DNA of 64,000 bases from Pseudomonas sp. FP453 (GCF_030687495.1 NZ_CP117435.1:3042501-3106500), one strand, 5' to 3'. Positions 38,417 through 48,315 are shown, counted from the first letter of the stretch. Numbers and translations are program-made. The notes: generated by a model from the letters alone, not told the origin.

Positions 38417-39610
38417 TCATCGCGCGGCCTCAAGGGGCAGGCACACCCGGAACAGGGCGCCCTCGCCTATCTGGCTCTCGACCTCGATGGTGCCGCCGTG
38501 GGCCGCAACGATCTGCTCGGAAATAAACAATCCGAGGCCCAGGCCCGCTGCCACCTGGCTGGCGGACACACGCTCGAATTGCTGGAAAATACGTTTCTGG
38601 TTGTCTTCGCTGATGCCGATGCCTCGGTCGCGCACTTCCACCCGGGCTTCGCCGTGCGCGCTGTAGACCCGCACATCCACCGGGCTTTTTGCGCCGTAGC
38701 GCAAGGCGTTGGTCAGCAGGTTGGTGATCACCTGCTCGATGCGGAACTCGTCCCAATGACCTTCCACCGGCCCTTGCGAGACCAGGCGCATGGAAGAACC
38801 GGCGGCGGCCACTTGCTGTGCGAAGTTTTCCACCAGGTTATGCACCAGTTGCGCCAGGTCAAAGTGTGCCGGACGGATCGACAGCTTGCCGGTACGAATG
38901 CGCGACACGTCGAGCATGTCTTCGATCAGGCGGATCAGGCTTTGAATCTGGCGCTCATCGCGGTCAACCATGGCGTGCATCTTGTCCAGGGTAAACGCGG
39001 CCGCGTTATCCCGGGCCAGGTGCATCTTGCGCAGCTGGGTTTCGAGGATCAGCCCATTCAAGGGCGTACGCACTTCGTGGGCGACGATCGACATGAAGTC
39101 GTCACGCATGCGCACGGCCTGCTCCAACTCGGCCTGGGTGGCCTGCAAGCGTGTGAGCAACAGCTCCTGTTCGCGCCGGCTGCGCTCCAGGGCTTCGACC
39201 TGTTGCTTCATGGCCTTGCTTTGGCGGTACAGGTCGACGAACACATTGACCTTGCTCTTGACCGCGTGAATGTCCAGCGGCTTGTGCAGGAAGTCGACTG
39301 CGCCGCTTTCATAGCCCTTGAAGGCATAGTTGAGTTCGCGGCCAGCGGCGCTGACGAACACAATCGGGATGTTCTTGGTCTTTTCGGTGCCGCGCATCAA
39401 CTCGGCCAGCTCGAAGCCGTTCATGCCGGGCATCTGCACGTCAAGGATCGCCATGGCGAACTCGTGCTCCAACAGCAGCGACAAGGCTTCGTCGGCACTC
39501 AATGCCTTGAATACCTGGCGATCCTCGCGCTTGATCAGCGCTTCGAGGGCCAGCAGGTTTTCCGGCAGATCATCGACGATCAGCAGTTTGGCCTGGACAG
39601 TACTTAACAT
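38417..39610 (-). CDS. Receiver-histidine kinase (REC-HisKA-HATPase)
   Basis: 397-residue soluble kinase. The N-terminal receiver (about 1-125) has DD in LLIVDDLPEN and the acceptor Asp in AMAILDVQMPGMNG, followed by a coiled coil (about 125-165), HisKA with SIVAHEVRTPLNGL and HATPase with NLLTNALRYG, VRDRGIGI and GLGLGLFISEQIV. With a receiver at the front, it likely takes phosphate from the large hybrid kinase of the same cluster. It overlaps the CheB-like gene by seven bases. Confidence 0.93.
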   Translation of the reverse strand: MLSTVQAKLLIVDDLPENLLALEALIKREDRQVFKALSADEALSLLLEHEFAMAILDVQMPGMNGFELAELMRGTEKTKNIPIVFVSAAGRELNYAFKGYESGAVDFLHKPLDIHAVKSKVNVFVDLYRQSKAMKQQVEALERSRREQELLLTRLQATQAELEQAVRMRDDFMSIVAHEVRTPLNGLILETQLRKMHLARDNAAAFTLDKMHAMVDRDERQIQSLIRLIEDMLDVSRIRTGKLSIRPAHFDLAQLVHNLVENFAQQVAAAGSSMRLVSQGPVEGHWDEFRIEQVITNLLTNALRYGAKSPVDVRVYSAHGEARVEVRDRGIGISEDNQKRIFQQFERVSASQVAAGLGLGLFISEQIVAAHGGTIEVESQIGEGALFRVCLPLEAAR

Positions 39611-40209
39611 GGGGAATATTCCAGGGAAGCCAACAATGAGCCGATCTGGCTCAGCGAAAGAATGTGGTCAGGTGTGTGCAGCGCCAGGGCTGCCCGGGGC
39701 ATTACCGCCACGCGAGCCTCTGTGGGGTCTTGCACCACAGTGGTTCCATCCTGTTGCTTGACATGGGCCAGGCCCCGGGCGCCGTCTTGATTGGCGCCGG
39801 TCAACAGGATCGCCAACAGGCCGCTGCCATAGGTGTCGGCGGCGGACTCGAACAGAAAGTCGATGGCCGGGCGCGAGTGGTGCACGCGGTCTTCCTGGCT
39901 CAGGGACAGGCTGTGGTCGCGCTCTACCGACAGGTGATAGCCAGGCCCGGCAAAGTACAGGGTGCCGGCCTTGATCATTTCCTTGTCGCGCGCCTCGACC
40001 ACCGGCATTGCCACGCGCCGGTCGAACACTTCAGCCAGATGGCTGCGGCGCTCGTCCGGCAGATGCAGCACGGCGATGATGGGCAGGCCGAACCCCTCGG
40101 GCAGCTCACCGAACACCGTCAGCAACGCCTCGACGCCGCCCGCGGACGCGCCGATGACAATCGCTTCTATGCCCGGAACCCGAGTCCGGTTGGCAGCCGC
40201 TTCATTCAT
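39604..40209 (-). CDS. CheB-type methylesterase, no receiver domain
   Basis: 201 residues from ATG 40209, which overlaps the cheR-like stop (ATGA). It consists only of the catalytic domain: Ser in VIGASAGGVEALL, His in AVLHLPDERRSHL and Asp in LTGANQDGARGL. Without the regulatory receiver it is probably controlled by its neighbours. Its partner CheR-like enzyme is immediately upstream, while no CheA, CheW or receptor is present, so methylation of the adjacent kinase is a possible role. Confidence 0.92.
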   Translation of the reverse strand: MNEAAANRTRVPGIEAIVIGASAGGVEALLTVFGELPEGFGLPIIAVLHLPDERRSHLAEVFDRRVAMPVVEARDKEMIKAGTLYFAGPGYHLSVERDHSLSLSQEDRVHHSRPAIDFLFESAADTYGSGLLAILLTGANQDGARGLAHVKQQDGTTVVQDPTEARVAVMPRAALALHTPDHILSLSQIGSLLASLEYSPC

Positions 40210-41036
40210 AGTTTGCGGTAGATCCGTTCTTGCTTGACCAAGGGTTCGAATTGCTTGCTGTAGGCGGAAAAGTCCAGGGTCTCTTTGCTGCCCAGCACCA
40301 GAAAACCACGGTGGCACAACGACTCGTGAAACAATCCGAAGGCCCGATCCTGCAATTTTTTATTGAAATAAATCAATACGTTACGGCACGAAATTAATTG
40401 AGTTTCTGAGAATACACTATCGGTCGCCAGGCTGTGATCGGCAAACGTCACGTTCTCGCGCAGGCTTTTGTCGAAGATCGCGTAATCGTAAGCCGCCGTG
40501 TAGTAGTCGGCAAATGAACGTTGCCCGCCGGCCTGCTGGTAGTTGGCGGTGTAGGCCCGCACGTTTTCCAGGGAAAAGATGCCTTGCTTGGCTTTGTCCA
40601 GCGACGCCGGGTTGATGTCGGTGGCATAAATGATCGTGCGCTCCAGCAAGCCCTCTTCCCTGAGGAGGATGGCCGTGGAGTACACCTCCTCACCGGTGCT
40701 GCAGCCGGCGATCCAGATCTTGATCGACGGGTAGGTCTTGAGCAGCGGTACCACTTCCTGGCGAATCGCCAGGAAGTGCGAGGGGTCACGGAACATTTCG
40801 CTCACCGGAATGGTGAGGAATTGCAGCAACTGCATGAACGCTGCCGGGTCATGCAGCACCCGCTCCTGCAGCGCCGAGATCGTCGCGCAGTCGAACTGGC
40901 GCAGGGCATGGGCCACACGCCGCTTGACCGACGCCCCGGAGTAGTCGCGAAAGTCGTAGCTGTACTTGAGGTAGATCGCCTCGATCAACAGGCGCAGCTC
41001 GATATCGCTGCTTTTATCCAAAAAACTTCGCTCCAC
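40206..41036 (-). CDS. CheR-type protein-glutamate methyltransferase
   Basis: 276-residue SAM-dependent methyltransferase. The N-terminal helical part (IEAIYLKYSYDFRDYSGASV) is followed by the SAM loop IWIAGCSTGEEVYSTAILL and RNVLIYF. The start is GTG 41036, immediately after the stop of the large kinase gene; a stop precedes it in frame, so this is the longest possible start. Translation is probably coupled. Confidence 0.93.
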   Translation of the reverse strand: MERSFLDKSSDIELRLLIEAIYLKYSYDFRDYSGASVKRRVAHALRQFDCATISALQERVLHDPAAFMQLLQFLTIPVSEMFRDPSHFLAIRQEVVPLLKTYPSIKIWIAGCSTGEEVYSTAILLREEGLLERTIIYATDINPASLDKAKQGIFSLENVRAYTANYQQAGGQRSFADYYTAAYDYAIFDKSLRENVTFADHSLATDSVFSETQLISCRNVLIYFNKKLQDRAFGLFHESLCHRGFLVLGSKETLDFSAYSKQFEPLVKQERIYRKL

Positions 41037-44000
41037 TTAAATGCGTTCCATCTTGGGTAGCCATACGCGAATCAGTGAGAACAGACGGTCCAGATCAATC
41101 GGCTTGGCCAGGTAATCGTTGGAACCCGCCGCGAGGCAGCGTTCCTGATCGTCCTTCATGGCCTTGGCCGTCACCGCGATGATCGGCAGTTTTTTCCAGC
41201 GCGGGTCCTGGCGGATCAAGGCGGTGGCCTCGTAACCGTCCATTTCCGGCATCATCACGTCCATCAACACCAAATCGATATCGTCCACTTCATTGAGCTT
41301 GTCGATGGCTTCACGGCCGTTTCGCCCGATGACCACCACGGCGCCTTTGTGCTCCAGGGCGCTGGTCAGGGCGAAGATGTTGCGCACATCGTCGTCCACC
41401 AACAGGATCTTGCGCCCTTCAAAGACCTTGTCGCGGCTGCGGGCGGTCTTGAGCATCGTCTGGCGGTCATGGGACAGCTGGGATTCGACTTTGTGCAAAA
41501 AGAGTGTGACTTCGTCCAACAGGCGCTCCGGCGAACGGGCGCCCTTGATGATGATCGAGCGTGAATACTTGCGCAGCTCGGCCTCTTCGTCGCGGGTCAG
41601 GTTGCGCCCGGTGTAGACGATCACCGGCGGGAAGGAGCAGATGTCCTCGGTGGCCATGCGCTTGAGCAGTTCGTTGCCCAGCATGTCCGGGAGCTTGAGG
41701 TCGATGATCATGCAGTCGTAGACGTTGGTGCGCAGCAGGTCCAGCGCGGCCTGGGCGTAGCCGACGTCGGTGATCTCGATGTCATCGTCGCCGATCAGGC
41801 GGGCAATGCTGTCACGCTGCAAGTCATCGTCTTCCACCAGCAGCACACGCTTGACCTTCTGGGTCAGCTTGGCCTCCAGGCGCGCAAACACGTCCTTGAG
41901 CTCTTCGCGGGTGGTGGGTTTGACGGCATAGCCGATGGCGCCCATGTGCATGGCGGCCTCGACGCGGTCCTCCACGGAGATCACGTGCACGGGGATATGG
42001 CGGGTATTGGCGTGTTCCTTGAGGCGTTGCAACACGGTCAGCCCGGAATGGTCGGGCAGGCGCATGTCCAGCAGGATCGCGTCGGGAATGTATTCTTCGG
42101 CCAGGCTGTAGCCTTCGTCCGCGCCGTGGGCCACCAGGCAGTTGTAGCCCAGTTCGTGGGCCAGGTCGAAGAGGATGCGGGCGAAGTTTGGCTCGTCCTC
42201 CACCACCAGGATGCACCGGGTGGTGAACGGTGCCTTGTCGCGGTCATCGGCGAAGCGCGGGATCAGGTTGGCATCGGCCACCGGCAACGGGGATACCTTG
42301 ACCGGCGTGGGGGCCGGCGCTACGACCACCTGACGCGGTTGTTCGATGGGCGCCGCATCTTCTGCACGTTCGACATACTGTTCCGGCAACACCAGGGTGA
42401 ACATGCTGCCCTTGCCCGGTTCGCTGGTAACGCTGATATAGCCGCCGAGCAAGGTGGCCAAGTCGCGGGAAATCGACAGGCCAAGGCCGGTGCCGCCATA
42501 CCGGCGGTTGGTGGTGCCGTCGGCCTGGCGGAAGGCTTCAAAGATGCTTTCCTGCTGATCGAGCGCAATGCCAATGCCGGAATCGCGCACGGTGAAGGCA
42601 ATGCCCTCTCCCGGTGCCTCGGACACCGACAGGCTTACCTCGCCGTGCTCGGTAAACTTGACCGCGTTGGACAGCAGGTTCTTGAGGATCTGCTCCAGGC
42701 GCTGGCGGTCGGTAAACAGCATGGCGGGCGCACCTGCCTGCACCTCCACCTGGAACCCCAGCTTGCGATCGGCCGCCAGCGGTTCGAACATACCGCGCAA
42801 ACCGTCCACCAGGCGTGCCACGCTGGAATTCTCAGGGCGCACTTCCAGCTTGCCGGCTTCAACCTTGGAAATGTCGAGGATGTCGTTGATCAGGTTGAGC
42901 AAATCATTGCCGGCCGAATAGATCGACTCGGCAAACTTGACCTGTTCGGCACTGAGGTTGTCCTGGGGGTTTTCCGCCAGCAGCTTGGCCAGGATCAACG
43001 AACTGTTCAGCGGCGTGCGCAGTTCGTGGGACATGTTGGCGAGGAATTCGGATTTGTATTTGCTTGAGCGCTGCAATTCGTCGGCCCGGTCTTCGAGGTC
43101 GAGCTGGGCCTGGCTGAGCTCCCCGTTCTTGCGGTCCATGGCGTCGCGCTGGTCGGCCAGGGTCTGGGTCTGCTCGGCCAATTGTTCGTTGGTCTGCTCC
43201 AGTTCCGCCTGTTGGGTTTCCAGGTGAGCCTGGGACTCCTTGAGGATGCGCGACTGCTCTTCCAGCTCTTCGTTGGCGGTCTTGAGTTCTTCCTGCTGCA
43301 CTTGCAGCTCTTCGTTGAGCTGCTGGGTCTCGGCCAGCACTTCCTGCAAGCGTTGGCGATAGCGGGCGGCTTCAATCGAGGTGCCGATATTGCCAGCGAT
43401 CAATTCCAGCAATTCGACATCACGTTCATCCAGGGGGCGCAAGAAGCCCAGTTCGATGACGCCGTTGACGCGCCCATCATCGCTGGTCGGCACTACCAGC
43501 ACGCTGCGGGTCGAGCCCTCCCCCAGCCCGGAGCTGACCTTGAAATAGCCCACTGGCACATCGTCCAGGCGAATCAGGCGATCCAGCTGGGCGGCCTGGC
43601 CAACGATGCCTTCGTCGTTGTAGATCGCTTGCTCCAGCTGTTCCTGTTCGCGGGAGAAACCGTACGTCGCGACACGCTTGAGGCCGCCGTGTTCTTCTCG
43701 CACGTACAGCGCGGCCACGGCCGAGCCCATGTACTGGGCAAAGAATTGCAGGATGTTGCGCCCCAACATGTTCAGGGTCAGTTGGCCAAGCACCTGCTCT
43801 GCGAGCTCGGTCTGGCCGTTGCGCAGCCAGGCCTGCTGTTCCAGGCGCAGCGCAATCTTCTGCTGTGACGCCAGGTTATCGCCGTAACTCTTTGACAACG
43901 AAATTAAATTCTTCCGGCCGATATAGGCCAGAAAACCACTGAGCCCCAGTACAAACGCCAGGTACAGGATGACGCTGACAACGGTGGTACGGGTGACTTC

Positions 44001-44534
44001 TTCGTTACGGGTGATACGGAACTGCTGCTCCATCGCGACCGCGTCGTCATATTCCTTGCGAATTTCATCGGTGAGGCGCTTGCCCCGGCCGGCTTTGACC
44101 GCGCTGCGGTAGTCACCGCTGGTGCGCTGCATCTCAATCATCGACTCGGCGTACTTGTTCCACTCGGTCTGCAAGGCTTCCAGGCGCTTGAGGCGATCCA
44201 CCTGTTGGGGGTTGTCCGCGACCAGGTCCTGCAAATTGCGCAAATCGGCAATGATCCGTGGCTTGGCCACTTCATACGGGTCGAGAAAGTGCTCATCGCC
44301 CGTGATCAGAAAACCGCGCATGCCGGTTTCCAGGTCCACCGTCAGTTTCGACGACTCGTTGAGGTTGTTGATGACCCGGTCGGTGTGCTCCACCCACTGG
44401 ATCACCGTCAGCAGATACGTAATCAGGCAGCCGAAAAACACTGCGCTGAGCACGCCCACACCCAAGGGCAGCGCCACATTTCGGCTTAAAAGGTTACGGA
44501 AGCTTTTTTCATCGACGGACGACGCAGGTGTCAT
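41037..44534 (-). CDS. CHASE3/GAF hybrid histidine kinase with three receivers
   Basis: 1165 residues from ATG 44534 (AAGG seven bases upstream); a longer start adds a non-conserved leader. Order: TM1 about 23-45, periplasmic CHASE3 helices (DLETGMRGFLITGDEHFLDP), TM2 about 185-205, GAF about 265-405, long Gln/Glu coiled coil about 410-525, HisKA (NMSHELRTPLNSSL), HATPase (GTGLGLSISRDLA), then three receivers with Asp in LLDMRLPDHSG, IIDLKLPDMLG and LMDVMMPEMDG. It heads an operon with CheR-, CheB-, receiver-kinase and receiver genes. The architecture suggests a multistep phosphorelay with adaptation by methylation. Confidence 0.94.
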   Translation of the reverse strand: MTPASSVDEKSFRNLLSRNVALPLGVGVLSAVFFGCLITYLLTVIQWVEHTDRVINNLNESSKLTVDLETGMRGFLITGDEHFLDPYEVAKPRIIADLRNLQDLVADNPQQVDRLKRLEALQTEWNKYAESMIEMQRTSGDYRSAVKAGRGKRLTDEIRKEYDDAVAMEQQFRITRNEEVTRTTVVSVILYLAFVLGLSGFLAYIGRKNLISLSKSYGDNLASQQKIALRLEQQAWLRNGQTELAEQVLGQLTLNMLGRNILQFFAQYMGSAVAALYVREEHGGLKRVATYGFSREQEQLEQAIYNDEGIVGQAAQLDRLIRLDDVPVGYFKVSSGLGEGSTRSVLVVPTSDDGRVNGVIELGFLRPLDERDVELLELIAGNIGTSIEAARYRQRLQEVLAETQQLNEELQVQQEELKTANEELEEQSRILKESQAHLETQQAELEQTNEQLAEQTQTLADQRDAMDRKNGELSQAQLDLEDRADELQRSSKYKSEFLANMSHELRTPLNSSLILAKLLAENPQDNLSAEQVKFAESIYSAGNDLLNLINDILDISKVEAGKLEVRPENSSVARLVDGLRGMFEPLAADRKLGFQVEVQAGAPAMLFTDRQRLEQILKNLLSNAVKFTEHGEVSLSVSEAPGEGIAFTVRDSGIGIALDQQESIFEAFRQADGTTNRRYGGTGLGLSISRDLATLLGGYISVTSEPGKGSMFTLVLPEQYVERAEDAAPIEQPRQVVVAPAPTPVKVSPLPVADANLIPRFADDRDKAPFTTRCILVVEDEPNFARILFDLAHELGYNCLVAHGADEGYSLAEEYIPDAILLDMRLPDHSGLTVLQRLKEHANTRHIPVHVISVEDRVEAAMHMGAIGYAVKPTTREELKDVFARLEAKLTQKVKRVLLVEDDDLQRDSIARLIGDDDIEITDVGYAQAALDLLRTNVYDCMIIDLKLPDMLGNELLKRMATEDICSFPPVIVYTGRNLTRDEEAELRKYSRSIIIKGARSPERLLDEVTLFLHKVESQLSHDRQTMLKTARSRDKVFEGRKILLVDDDVRNIFALTSALEHKGAVVVIGRNGREAIDKLNEVDDIDLVLMDVMMPEMDGYEATALIRQDPRWKKLPIIAVTAKAMKDDQERCLAAGSNDYLAKPIDLDRLFSLIRVWLPKMERI

Positions 44535-44658
44535 GGGCATGCCTTGGCCAGGTGCGGAAAAACCGGGAGTTTGCCGCAAAGATCGCCCACAGACTACGTT
44601 TGCAGCGGATATTTGCTGCAATTGTTTTTCTTCCTTACACAGTGCCGACACCCCAGCG

Positions 44659-44687
44659 GGAACGCGGGCGCCCTGGCGCGCTACCCA
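44659..44687 (+). promoter_or_regulatory. HrpL-like ECF promoter for the large protease
   Basis: GGAACG (44659-44664), 16 bases, CTACCCA (44681-44687). Compared with hrp-box consensus GGAACC-N15/16-CCACNNA there is one mismatch in each half. It ends 73 bases before the ATG at 44761. The divergent kinase promoter must lie in the same 226-base gap. Confidence 0.5.
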
Positions 44688-44760
44688 AAAGGAGCGTCTG
44701 GGGAACAGGGAACCTCCTTCTAAAAAGACGCAATCGTCCTATAAAAAAAGGTACCCGCTC

Positions 44761-47700
44761 ATGCTTAATCGTATTGCACAAACGCCAACGCCTACCGCCT
44801 TTCCTGCGCCGATTCCGGTAGCAAACCGACAAACCCGATCCGCTGACGACGACACCGGCAGTCATGCCCAAGGCTCCCCCCTGAAGACCGCATTGGCGGA
44901 CAAGGAAAACCTGCACGTCCTGGGCCTCAAGCTGGCTGAAATCGCCGCCAGACTGGGCGAAAGCGCCACCTCCGAGGCGGTTGTGACCGCGCTGACGAAA
45001 ACGCACATGGTGCTGCACGCTGATTCGTCCTCCCCCCATGTGGCCGGTACCCAGGTTGATCTGGCCAGCTTTATTCGAAGCCTCGGACTGCCGCTGCCCA
45101 CCAGCCACTTTATGCTGTCCGGGCTTGCCAGCGCGCTGGAAAACCGCGCACAGGAGCATCCGCTCGGCAACCTGGGGGGCGCGTTGTCTTGGCCTGTGCC
45201 CTTGAGCACGGAGGAACAGCGGCGGTTGCACGGGTTTATCCAGAACGAGGCGCGCACCGGGGTTGGCAAGGGCCTCCTCGAGCGTCTGCATGCCCTGTTG
45301 CCACGCTCCGCCGAAACCTCAGGCGACCCTGCCAAGCTGCTCGATGCGCTGCTGGATAGCCCGCAAGCGCAGGTGATCGGGAAACACCTGCAGGCGCACA
45401 TGCAGGGCATCGGCAACGCAAGCAGTCAAACTGACTACTTGCTCGCGGCGATCAACCTGCAGCTCGACCCTGAATCCATGACCAGCCCCGACCGCAACAA
45501 GGTCGCCGGTTTTGACTTGGCTGGCCATGCATTGATCGGCAGGCCACCGACCACCCTGATGTGGCAACTCGGTGAGCATCTGGTCAGCCAGGGCAAAACC
45601 AGCCCGCAGATGGCGCAAGCGGCGGTCAAGCTGTTGCTCGCCAGCCGTGCACCGGCGTTCCTGGTCAAAAACATCCCCCAGAACGTGACCTATGGCAGCC
45701 TGGCCTGGGTCAATCTGGCCATTGCGGCGGCAACCATCGAAGCCCAGACCCCGGGAAGAGTTGCCAACATGACCTATACCCAAGTCATGCTGGCCGCCCG
45801 ATCGGCCGGGGTCGCTGATCCTGCGATCACCCAGCGGGCGCAGCTGGAAGCGTTGGTGGACTGGGGGGTGGCCAATGGCGTGCTGGACAGGAAAGGCGAC
45901 CACCACTACACCGCCAATGAACTGAGCGCCCTGACCCAACAATTCAATACACGCAAACAGCAAATGGAGGTTGCGTCCGCGGCGTTGGACAGCGAGCTAC
46001 CGTCACGGAAAGCGCTGGCACTGGCCAAGCTCAAAGAGCGCTTCGGCGACTTGGGCTCACTGTTCGAAGAAAAGCTGATTGATATAAAGCGCAGAGTGCG
46101 CGGGCTGGACGACGGCAAGGGCTACAACTCCGACGCCTCCAACCCCCACTCGATGCTGGATGTGGCGATGATGGAACTGGCGGACCCGGACGTGGAGTAT
46201 TTTTCCACGCATAGCCGTATTCCGATCGACGCCCTGAATGCCAATCGGACATTTGACGTCGTCGCCCCCTTCAATCGTCAATTCGACCAGGCGCTCGCCG
46301 AGAAAAAGTCGGCAATCGCCACCTACATCAAACAGCTGGTCGCTCAATTGCCCGTGGAGGACCGGCAACACCTGGAGCAGGGCAAATTGCAGCTGTTCCA
46401 GTCGTCCTCCTATACCGAAGGTACCGGTGTCTCCAAAAGGCAGGACCACCCCAAGAACGAAAAGCTGCTGATCAAAGCCGTACACAACGGCGCGACCCGC
46501 GCTTACGAAATCGACTTCAACCGGGGCCGTATCAAACAGACTCACGCGTGGAGTGTTGGCGAGAAAAAAACCAAGGTCGCCCATGATGTGACGGTGACTA
46601 AAGCGTTCAACCCCGCTGGCAGCGAATCACTGCGCCAGGCGAACCCGTCGTCGAGCTCGACGCCGCCTGACAGCTTTTCGTCCACCCGCACGCAAGCGCT
46701 GGCTGACGCTTTCGTCAAGCATCTGGAATTGGACAACCCCGCCATCAAGGCACAGGCGCGCGGTCTCACGACGCTGGATAAGCATGAGAAAAAGGTCGAG
46801 GCGATCACCGAGTTTGCGCTGAACCTGGTGCCTTTTCGATCAGCGATCGTCAACTTCCAAAAGGGAAACTACGCCGCGGGCGCACTGGATCTGGCGATCG
46901 ACGTCTTCGGTTTCCTGACGGCTGGCGCGGGCGCCGCCGGCAAGGTGCTCAAGATTGCGGGTAGCGGGCTGTCTACGGCGAACAAGGCGCTACAGGCCGC
47001 CAAAGTCATCGGTTCGGCCACGGTCAGCGCACTCAACCCGCTGGGCGGTGTGGGCGATGTGCTGGTGGGTGGGTCCCGGTTCGCGGCCAAGGGGTTAACG
47101 TTTCTGGCGTCAAAGGGTGTCGAGTATGTCAATACGATGCGCGGTGCGACGGGCAGCTATGACCTGCTGAAAGCCATCAGCAAGGAGCATGGGCCCACGC
47201 TGATCGGGACCTACAAAGTCGCCGACGTGGAGGCGCAGGGGCTTGCGGTGCTGCGCAACGACCAATGGTTCAAATACGACCACGTGCTGAACAAACCCTA
47301 TGGCGCGCCCATCGCCGACTTTTCGCCCAGGGGGGCGCCGCAGATTCAGAACCTGCTCGCCGGTTCGGCGGAACTTGAGAGTGTGAAACTCTTCAACAAC
47401 CTTACGCAGGCCCGCACCGGGGCGAACCGCTCGGCCTTCAACAGCGGGTACTTGAAAGGGCAACTGGGGTCTTTGCCAGGCTACCGCCCAGGTATGGGCA
47501 GCAAACAACTGAGGGCGCTGGCAGTCGCGGATAATCGACGCCCGGAAGAGATGGGCATTCTGGCCAGGGAACTCAAGAACGCCTACATCGAAGACGCCCA
47601 ATACGTCTCGGCACTGCTCACCCAGGACGTGGCGGGACCGGGGGTGAAAATCACGCCCATGTCGCAAATACACTACAACGCCAAGGTTGACCTGCCCTCG

Positions 47701-48252
47701 ATAGGTGAGTGCGCCGGCATGTCATATGCCATGGCGCTGGCTATCCATGCCGGCAAAGAAGATCAGTTCATAAAGAATATGCTCAAGGTCGCGGATGTGC
47801 CGAAAACCCCTGGCGCAGACAAATTCATCAGTGACCTGCGCAACCTTCAAGCCAAGGTGCAAAACCCGGCAATGTTCCACTACGGAGTGCAACCCCGCAC
47901 GGTCGGCTATCAGGAGATCATTTCGAAACTGGCCAGGTCCCAGACTTCCACCACCGTGAGAATCGGCACTCACGACCACGCCATGCTGGCGGGGGTAAGA
48001 GTGGAAAGCGGCAAGAAGGAATGGTTTTTCTATGACCCCAACGCAGGACTGGTCAAATTCAACAACTCGCTGGCGATGCAAGAAGGGATGGAAAAACTCC
48101 TCAACAGCGGCAAGCTCGCCGCAACCAACAACACCCTCCGGTCGCCTGGCGCGGGGCGGCAATACAGCGTAAGCCTGTTTGATCCCGCGGATGTGAACCG
48201 CCCAGGTATCGACGCCAACGCCGTGGCGGATCTTTCAGATATCGAGTTGTAA
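44761..48252 (+). CDS. Large toxin/effector-like protein with C58-like Cys protease domain
   Basis: 1163 residues. ATG 44761 is preceded by AAAAAAAGG nine bases upstream; the open frame extends further up only as antisense of the kinase. There is no signal peptide, and the first 45 residues are Pro/Thr/Ser-rich. A helical middle part leads to a hydrophobic amphipathic block at about residues 680-790 (FALNLVPFRSAIVNFQKGNY, LNPLGGVGDVLVGG), as in pore or translocation segments of toxins. The C-terminus holds Cys984 in GECAGMSYAMALAIHAG, His1071/His1073 in GTHDHAMLAGV and Asp1092 in FFYDPNAG, the order and context of the YopT/AvrPphB C58 triad. No immunity gene is adjacent. Family by motif only. 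Confidence 0.72.
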   Translation: MLNRIAQTPTPTAFPAPIPVANRQTRSADDDTGSHAQGSPLKTALADKENLHVLGLKLAEIAARLGESATSEAVVTALTKTHMVLHADSSSPHVAGTQVDLASFIRSLGLPLPTSHFMLSGLASALENRAQEHPLGNLGGALSWPVPLSTEEQRRLHGFIQNEARTGVGKGLLERLHALLPRSAETSGDPAKLLDALLDSPQAQVIGKHLQAHMQGIGNASSQTDYLLAAINLQLDPESMTSPDRNKVAGFDLAGHALIGRPPTTLMWQLGEHLVSQGKTSPQMAQAAVKLLLASRAPAFLVKNIPQNVTYGSLAWVNLAIAAATIEAQTPGRVANMTYTQVMLAARSAGVADPAITQRAQLEALVDWGVANGVLDRKGDHHYTANELSALTQQFNTRKQQMEVASAALDSELPSRKALALAKLKERFGDLGSLFEEKLIDIKRRVRGLDDGKGYNSDASNPHSMLDVAMMELADPDVEYFSTHSRIPIDALNANRTFDVVAPFNRQFDQALAEKKSAIATYIKQLVAQLPVEDRQHLEQGKLQLFQSSSYTEGTGVSKRQDHPKNEKLLIKAVHNGATRAYEIDFNRGRIKQTHAWSVGEKKTKVAHDVTVTKAFNPAGSESLRQANPSSSSTPPDSFSSTRTQALADAFVKHLELDNPAIKAQARGLTTLDKHEKKVEAITEFALNLVPFRSAIVNFQKGNYAAGALDLAIDVFGFLTAGAGAAGKVLKIAGSGLSTANKALQAAKVIGSATVSALNPLGGVGDVLVGGSRFAAKGLTFLASKGVEYVNTMRGATGSYDLLKAISKEHGPTLIGTYKVADVEAQGLAVLRNDQWFKYDHVLNKPYGAPIADFSPRGAPQIQNLLAGSAELESVKLFNNLTQARTGANRSAFNSGYLKGQLGSLPGYRPGMGSKQLRALAVADNRRPEEMGILARELKNAYIEDAQYVSALLTQDVAGPGVKITPMSQIHYNAKVDLPSIGECAGMSYAMALAIHAGKEDQFIKNMLKVADVPKTPGADKFISDLRNLQAKVQNPAMFHYGVQPRTVGYQEIISKLARSQTSTTVRIGTHDHAMLAGVRVESGKKEWFFYDPNAGLVKFNNSLAMQEGMEKLLNSGKLAATNNTLRSPGAGRQYSVSLFDPADVNRPGIDANAVADLSDIEL

Positions 48253-48315
48253 CTACGCAGGAAGGTAGGGTTGTAAACCGGGAAGAATCAGGACAATCCC
48301 TAGCGTTACAGTCAC

